Part shown: positions 59,001-64,000 of the stretch, one piece after another
Numbering within the stretch: position 1 is the first letter of the stretch
Layout of the letters: each line of letters opens with the position of its first letter
NCBI RefSeq assembly: GCF_905220565.1
Contig: NC_059402.1
Span: 9,673,501 to 9,737,500, forward strand
Direction of reading: 5' to 3'
Source: Melitaea cinxia
Taxonomy: Eukaryota; Arthropoda; Insecta; Lepidoptera; Nymphalidae
DNA length: 64,000 bases
Notes under the pieces: generated by a model
The model's input: only the letters and a program-made list of their open reading frames with translations
Database searches by the model: none
What the model was told of the DNA's origin: nothing
Translations under genes and position numbers: made by a program

Positions 59001-62000
59001 ATAGTTATTTTATATATACTATCTTTGAACAATACAGAAACACAATTGCGAAACCAGGTCAACGTCATTTTCAGAAAACGATTCGATGCAAATCTATGTA
59101 CATTGGATATGGAATATTTTATCATTTGATGACACGGTCACGTAGGAAATTACCTATTTTTTTCTATAATAGAACTACTCTACTGTATCATTAAGATAAT
59201 AAGGTACCCACTTTATTTAGTTATGAATTTTAAACTACCTAACTTAGTAGTGCCAAAGGCTTTATTTACTTGTGACATATAGTTTAAGAAAAGTTAATAT
59301 TAAAAAACTGAAATCCACCTAGATACAATATTTGAATTTTTTTATTGTTATTTTTGTATAAATATGTGGTAATTCACATAACTTTATAATGTACATACGT
59401 TTACTTTCTATAATGTTCAGAATCAGTTTTTAATGTTCACAGATAAGGTGTATACAGCATTATTATATAATATCTAAATAATATAAAATAGTAGATAGGA
59501 AATACTCACTTGAGTACTCGCTGACTTCTGTCATACTTAACGATCTGATCTTTGATATGTATCTTGTGACTATTTGTTTGCCTAACCGCTAGCAGAACGT
59601 GTTTATCTGCGGGTATCTGTAAAAAAATGTTATAGAAACTTTTTGCCGGATAAATGAACATTTTATTTTTATCGCGTTAAAGTCAATATTGTTCAGGCTT
59701 TGTGAGTGGAGAGCGATGTCGTCCATAAGTAATGTTCATTGTATGTATAGGTATAGGGGTGTTGGGAGTCTGGTGTGAATTTTAAATTAAATATTAATAC
59801 AAACAGCCGCATGAACCACACGAACCTACACGATGTGTGAAATGCTCGTTTTAATGTAAATTCGCGACACCCTTAACCCAAATGTAAGGGTTTCGTAATT
59901 TTATACATCTGTTTATGGCGGCTTTTAATTTTACGCTTGTTGTGTAAGACATCTGAAAGTCGGCACTTGGGAAATATGTGTTCTACTGGTAATATTGATA
60001 CATGTTCAGATTTTTTATAAATACTTATATCACTCTTACATTCGTAATTATTTTATATTCCTTAACAACCTATACAGTGGGAACATGTTTTTTATAACTA
60101 AATAGGAAAATTTTGTACCTTAAACCACAATTTATGAAAATGCAGCTTTGTATTGTTAGAACGCATAGGGCACAATCAAATTGTAGTCAACGTGTAAAAT
60201 TATTTTACACTATAGCTTTATATCACGTCAGGAACGACGTTGTATGTACATAATGCTCTTCCTCGGAAACACAAATAACAATTTCCAACCAACAACATCT
60301 ATACATATAATAAAATGGTAGGAAAATCAAAACTGTACATTTAATATTTTTTTAAAGAATACTTGTGGTGTGATCTTCAATCGATACCGAAGCCAAAAAT
60401 ATAGTTTTTAGAATTTTTGTCTGTTTTTCTGTTTGTGTGTATTTATGTCCGGGATAAACTCACAAAGTACTGCATGGATTTACTTCAAATTTGGCACGAA
60501 TGTTATTAAGAAGTCGGGTCAACATATAGGCTACATATTATTACGCTATCACATACGGGGAACGAGCAATGAACCTTTATTTCTTCAACGCATTCTGTAA
60601 CAACGTGTAATCTAACGACGCATATTTGAATTTTGTTGTTATTATGTTAATAACCATGCTATAAGCTAGCTTCACAATATAAAAATCACGCAATATAAGT
60701 AACTTAGGTCGATAAACATAATTAAATTAATATAAGTAGTATCAAGACACTTAAGCCAGCGCCATCTATGAGAATACAAAAACATCATCATCAATCCCTG
60801 TTTGGATATAAATAATTTAAATTTGATCATGTTGGCGAGGTTAATAATTGTTTCTAATATGTAATAAGGAGTAACTTAGGCTACTTCTTATTTACAAATT
60901 TATTTATTTTATAACTCTGTGAACTGAACAATAACTTTTTTGTTAAATTCCACGCAAACGAAGTCGCGGGCATAGCTAGTATAATATATAATCAACACAA
61001 AAGTGTGGCAACAGGATTTAGCTCTCTTCTATACATAACGTTATGCTTTAAAATTTTTAGATCCCAAATTTCCTTACAACATATAAAAAAAACAATTCTT
61101 GTCATCTTTGCAAAAAATATAGGATATTTTGTCATTCATGACAATTACCTTTGTGTGTTCAATGCGGTAAGTACACGTCGCATTACGTGGATATACGCCG
61201 GGAAAGTTGGGTGACTGGATGCGACAAGCGCGCAGATCGCAATCGCTGAGTATGCGGTCGCAGTAGGTGCCCTGAACGCGTTCCCCTCTCCACGCCCCCA
61301 GTGTCGCGTTACCGTACCGCAAGCGCGCCTCACTCCGTCTTAGAAACTTGTACGCCAACTTGAAGTCGAAATTGTACCCCACACCCTAAAACCAAAGACG
61401 TTACTGTTAATTGCTAGAGCGTCTGTCACTTATACTTGTGTTTGTGCAAAGCTTAATTGCTCTACCACTGCATTTGTTATTTTTTAATTACAGTATTTTA
61501 TTAATTTAATTTCTCGAAAACGTGTTAACGATGTTATTCTTTATAACACTGTGTTATAATTGTCAACAGTAATTACGAGAGAATGTGTTGTTATACGTGT
61601 CACGTTTTACGTGTATAAAAGCTGTTTCTAATTTGAAATATTTTACAAAATAAATAAATTTTAAATGTTTATCTTATTGCCTCGTATTTACACGTATAAA
61701 TGCATAATAAGCACATTATGTGTAAATGCGAATGTTTATTCAATTAAACATTATGCAAATAAAAAAAAGTATTCAAAAAGTAGAGAAGCTAAGAATATAA
61801 TAATATATTAGTTTGACCTCTTTACCTCGTTCTAGATCTAAATCAATAAATAATTATATGGTAATAGGCTATTAAGCTTTATTTGACTCATAAATACATA
61901 CACAAAACAATTTATGTAGTAATTTATTTTACTGGAAAAGTGTAATAAGTAAAAGTTACAACCAAAGGACCCGAATATTAATCCCTGACCGTCAGAAATT

Positions 62001-63720
62001 ATAATAATTGATGTGGAGTTATCCGAAAAATCCCATTGAACGAAGATATTTTAAGTGGATTCTTTGACGCGAATGAAATTTTCCATTATTAAATTATCGA
62101 ATTGGGCTATAATAATATTCATTATCGTAATTGGACGTATCCAGCGGTCCGGAGGGTGTTCGTAATCATCGCTTAATTAATTGATCGAAAGTTCAACCCT
62201 TAGTTCAGATAATACGCCTGCTAAAGCGAGATAAAGGAAGGGCACCGAACCGTTAAAAGCGGGCGATGTGAAATATTAGTCAAGTCACAAGTGAAAACAT
62301 GTAGTTAGTTACGTCACGTCAGTAAAACATAAAGGGATGCTTAGTAAGATACTCTTAATGAAGATAAATATTGTTGTTCATTTATATGGATTAACTTTGC
62401 GATGTGCCAAAACTGTTAATTAACGCAAGCGACATTGTCTAAAAGGTCGCGTTGTCGATTGTGAAGGCAATTTGTTTATGTAGTTTAAACTCATATGTTG
62501 CGCGCCAAGTTTTAAGTGTTAAGATTAATTAATGTTATTTATAGTTCTGTAATTCTATGTAGCGCTTGTTTTAAAAACTTGGTAAAATAATTAAAAAATA
62601 TATGAATTAATGAGTAAAAAATTAAAGCTAATCCTTGTCATTATTATGTGATACTATATTTTGTTAAAACAGAAGCATAAAAATATTGTTCGAAAATGTA
62701 TTTCAATAATCACTATATACATTTAGGTAAAATAAGATATTTCAAATAAATTACAGCTTCAATAACATAACTCAATGTCTATTGCTTTTAGTTTTAGGCT
62801 CTAATGCTAATTGACATAAAAAGTAGCGTTGACATGTAGTCAACATTAACAGCAAAAACACATATATTTTTCTGTATACCACTAACAGTTTTGTGAGAAA
62901 AAAGCATCCCTATTTTCTAATAAAGTAGAAAAATTACGTCATATATGTACACATATTTTATAAAACGACATTTAACTTACGCTTTTTTCCTTTCCTTTTA
63001 CATCATAGCAATAAGCGCAGACGTAACATTAATAAAACAACCTTAACAACTCACCCTACATAAAGTTCGGAAACATAACCACGGCAGTTCTATCGATCCT
63101 GGCTTAATTATACCTACATAACAACTTTATAATTACTAATGTTGACGTACCCGAATAAATAATGGTCACTATAGAATTATCTATACTTTGTTCTATTTAC
63201 TCGTATGTCTTGGATTCTCAATCAAATATTATGGTTTACTAAAAAAGCTTTTATTCCGTCCAATTCAAGGTAATTATACTATGGAAATATTTTCTGTAGT
63301 TATGTAAATAAAAATGCAATTTTAGGAGACTATTATAGTGTCATTATTATGAAAACAACAATTATATTTTATGGGTTTATACATCTGATGCAATATAAGA
63401 GTATATTTCTTAGAAAAGGAACGTTTTAAAATTAAACAATTTATTTTTTGACATAATAAAAGATATTCCAATATAGATACAATCAGGAATAAAGTAGTTA
63501 AGTTTGAGATAAGCCAAACCTGTTGACTGAGTCTATCCAGTCTCAGGGTCATGTTGATAGAGTCGGATTCGCTGAAGTATACCGTGTAGCCCCACGCGGA
63601 GCCACACCACTGGCCGGTGGGTGGCGCGGGGCTCCGCTCCACTATCGTCATGTGCCCATCTGGACACCCGTCCGAGGTAAACGACACGAACTTACCCACC
63701 GTGAACGTGTCGAATGTTAG
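49454..63720 (-). CDS. Multi-CUB plus LDLa type I transmembrane protein (LEV-10/Culd-like), 3' ten exons, 5' end off window
   Basis: Spliced gene read as join(63720..63520, 61385..61149, 59616..59510, 58767..58548, 57316..57104, 56533..56387, 55536..55375, 51644..51430, 51327..50407, 50000..49454), all minus strand. Every junction has AG/GT and phases agree, giving 2970 nt, 989 residues and a TGA at 49454-49456. Counting from the first visible residue: C-terminal part of a CUB domain (1 to about 93), CUB (about 109-255), CUB (about 288-447), CUB-like (about 463-620), CUB-like (about 628-800), LDLa (805-839, six Cys), transmembrane helix (about 850-870), basic stop-transfer KRRRKK, cytoplasmic tail to 989. 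Many N-x-S/T sites fit an extracellular region. Nematode LEV-10, which clusters acetylcholine receptors, has five CUB domains, LDLa and one helix; the fly CUB/LDLa protein Culd acts in photoreceptor endocytic trafficking. Which is the ortholog, and so the function, is inference. Signal peptide and first exons lie beyond 64000. Confidence 0.88.
50407..51327 (-). CDS. CUB gene exon i: large exon with two CUB-like modules
   Basis: 921 nt, the longest exon; acceptor TTTGTCTTACAG, donor CGTTACAA|GTAAGT. It encodes the rest of the fourth module (NLTC..RFEAKHGERIQLTFT, then CLCTNRS and VVEVNFTV) and a fifth (CSTGWGERR to DYSIKWIEI). Both are more divergent than the upstream CUB domains, with long cysteine-bearing insertions, so 'CUB-like' rests on strand pattern and cysteine spacing. 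Confidence 0.9.
51430..51644 (-). CDS. CUB gene exon h: end of CUB and start of CUB-like module
   Basis: 71 codons plus two bases; acceptor TTTTCCCGCAG, donor TTGAG|GTAAAT. SFLLRYEFVDV closes the previous CUB; CDRVFKSALTYSGRFQAPR begins a divergent CUB-like module. The intron upstream (51645-55374, 3.7 kb) is the largest in the visible gene and holds a repeat copy at 52145-52586. Confidence 0.87.
52145..52586 (+). repeat. AACCGACTTC-ended element, copy in intron h/g of the CUB gene
   Basis: TTTAACCGACTTCAAAAAAGG to GAAGTCGGTTTTTCTTCGTT and GCCTGCAAACACAAT; closely similar to 23243-23858, missing part of the first module. Confidence 0.75.
55375..55536 (-). CDS. CUB gene exon g: CUB C-terminal part
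   Basis: 54 codons, phase 0 both ends; acceptor TTTTGTCTAAAG, donor CTACAG|GTAACT. It contains GSFCREESPRLCDH, the C-terminal CUB cysteine pair with an enlarged loop, and SYITTGPALTIL, the strand after the 'S-x-x-N-x-[ML]' position of canonical CUBs. Confidence 0.85.
56387..56533 (-). CDS. CUB gene exon f: CUB strands with LTIWDG
   Basis: 49 codons, phase 0 both ends; acceptor CATTTAACAG, donor AGAAAG|GTAAAA. IVWVSFVKYHAAG matches the CUB strand with an aromatic-hydrophobic pattern, and CSSQLTIWDGA is the usual acidic D-G loop preceded by a cysteine. Confidence 0.87.
57104..57316 (-). CDS. CUB gene exon e: inter-domain segment and CUB start
   Basis: About 71 codons ending in phase 0 with donor TTTCAA|GTGAGT. 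SGVLRNPRHSLPPNTSCVYYF is the opening of the third visible CUB (G-x-L-x-P at the first strand, then N-glycosylation site and C-x-Y-x-F). The acceptor is the weakest call in the gene: AAAAG|GAGAAG at 57316-57317 keeps phase but has no good pyrimidine tract, so the 5' edge could differ by a few codons. Confidence 0.78.
58548..58767 (-). CDS. CUB gene exon d: CUB core with YLTVWDG
   Basis: 220 nt, starts with one base completing a split Lys codon and ends in phase 0; acceptor TTTATTTTAG, donor GTCCAG|GTATGT. DYLTVWDGPT is the Y-x-x-[VI]-x-D-G CUB signature, followed by RLCGGDAVP and the final strand GFELEVQ. This completes the second visible CUB. Confidence 0.9.
59510..59616 (-). CDS. CUB gene exon c: CUB strands
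   Basis: 107 nt, 35 codons plus two bases (phase 2 end); acceptor TTTTTTTACAG, donor CTCAA|GTGAGT. It encodes IPADKHVLLAVRQTNS and VKYDRSQRVL. It was too short to stand out as a reading frame alone; it is accepted because the phase joins exon b to exon d and both splice signals are strong. Confidence 0.8.
60361..60985 (+). repeat. Interspersed repeat in the intron between CUB exons c and b
   Basis: GTCCGGGATAAACTCACAAA, GATTTACTTCAAATTTGGCA, CGGGTCAACATATAGGCTAC and an end in CGAAGTCGCGGGCATAGCTA-GT, a common lepidopteran repeat in its usual order. No open frame. Confidence 0.6.
61149..61385 (-). CDS. CUB gene exon b: end of one CUB, start of next
   Basis: 79 codons, phase 0 both ends; acceptor GGTTTTAG, donor CACAAAG|GTAATT. 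GYNFDFKLAYKFL is the last strand of a CUB domain. After a basic linker with an N-glycosylation site (NAT), CRIQSPNFPGVYPRN is the classic start of the next CUB (C-x-SPNFPG-x-YP-x-N). Antisense and other-frame reading frames across this GC-rich exon are shadows. Confidence 0.9.
61386..63519. other. Intron between CUB exons b and a
   Basis: 2.1 kb, with no further exon found and few repeats. 61980-62330 is a unique patch with several homeodomain-type words (TTAATTAATTGA, CATTATCGTAATTGG); a regulatory role is only a guess. Confidence 0.35.
63520..63720 (-). CDS. CUB gene exon a (first visible): CUB core
   Basis: 67 codons, phase 0 at both ends. The acceptor is TTGTTTCAG just above 63720 and the donor CAACAG|GTTTGG lies below 63520. 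It encodes the middle of a CUB fold (CPDGHMTIVE, then QWCGSAWGYTVYFSESDSI and NMTLRLDRLS), matching the usual pattern of a Cys before a C-G pair and a hydrophobic strand. It continues into exon b as SQQ-GVGYNFDF. The upstream part of this CUB domain must be in exons beyond the window. Confidence 0.85.
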
Positions 63721-64000
63721 CTGAAACAAGATTACGTGGTTAGTTAGGAATATTACGATTCAGTTAGTCCGCTTTGTAAATGTTTCGCAGATGTTACTGT
63801 TAGTACACGTTACATTCAGTGTGTGTTTTCAAAACTTGCAACCTTCTCATAACATATCTACGTAATACTTTGGAGATATATTTGGCAACTAAAATTCTTA
63901 TGAAGGATACAACCGAAGTTTCAAAATTGTTTGAATAATAACGTCGATTTTTTGCTGGCCTGCAATGCCCCAATAAAACTTTGCACATGTTCAACGCCAT
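63721..64000. other. 5' flanking intron at the window edge
   Basis: The intron upstream of exon a runs off the window. The minus-strand 66-codon frame here has no CUB features and no acceptor consistent with the gene. Confidence 0.5.

Noticed and set aside
61145..61333. Second minus-strand frame in CUB exon b
   Set aside because: Out of frame with flanking exons and without CUB motifs; the other frame carries SPNFPG and proper phases.
63523..63720. Plus-strand 65-codon frame
   Set aside because: Antisense shadow of CUB exon a.
63800..64000. Edge frame as the next CUB exon
   Set aside because: No CUB residues, and the frame holds no acceptor leading to exon a in phase.

Overview
This is an AT-rich animal (insect) nuclear genomic window, most likely from a butterfly or moth. 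The inference rests on repeat families that I recognise as typical of Lepidoptera: retroposon tails ending in CAGCAGTGGGA-type motifs, the ACCATCAGGTGAGCCG tail, elements with AACCGACTTC ends and tRNA-derived SINEs. It also rests on a Kabuki/CsRn1-type Ty3 retrotransposon and a spliced insect-style multi-CUB gene. There is no operon-like gene packing; most of the window is intergenic or intronic DNA full of repeats.

Layout. Positions 1-8.3 kb hold no recognisable gene. They contain interspersed repeats, one with an internal ~281 bp tandem array at 3.04-4.15 kb, and a tandem pair of tRNA-like units at 5.2-5.64 kb. At 8.27-8.69 kb is a GC-rich, highly palindromic block. From 9.45 to 15.01 kb is a three-level nested insertion: a host repeat was interrupted by a second tRNA-like tandem pair (18 bp target duplication), which was later interrupted by an intact minus-strand LTR retrotransposon (9731-14453, CCCG target duplication). 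The retrotransposon keeps both LTRs, a tRNA-Trp-type primer site, gag, and a full-length pol with protease, RT, RNase H and integrase. From 15 to 49.3 kb I see no supportable protein-coding gene. This stretch holds SINEs, LINE/SINE tails, foldback and hairpin elements, and minisatellites.

The one host gene runs on the minus strand from beyond the right edge (its 5' end lies outside the window) to a stop at 49454. Ten exons in consistent phase (2970 coding bases, 989 residues visible) encode a type I membrane protein: the end of one CUB domain, four further CUB or CUB-like modules, one six-cysteine LDL-receptor class A module, a transmembrane helix and a ~119-residue tyrosine-rich cytoplasmic tail. 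The architecture resembles nematode LEV-10 and insect Culd-type CUB/LDLa proteins.

The most unusual material is non-coding: the 311-313 bp tandem units carrying a complete 72-nt tRNA cloverleaf with intact Pol III A and B boxes, a T-run terminator and a non-canonical C33; two unrelated hairpin elements that share the layout 14-bp direct repeat, perfect or near-perfect hairpin, 33-34 nt tail, 14-bp direct repeat; and a hairpin-forming difference between the two otherwise near-identical LTRs.
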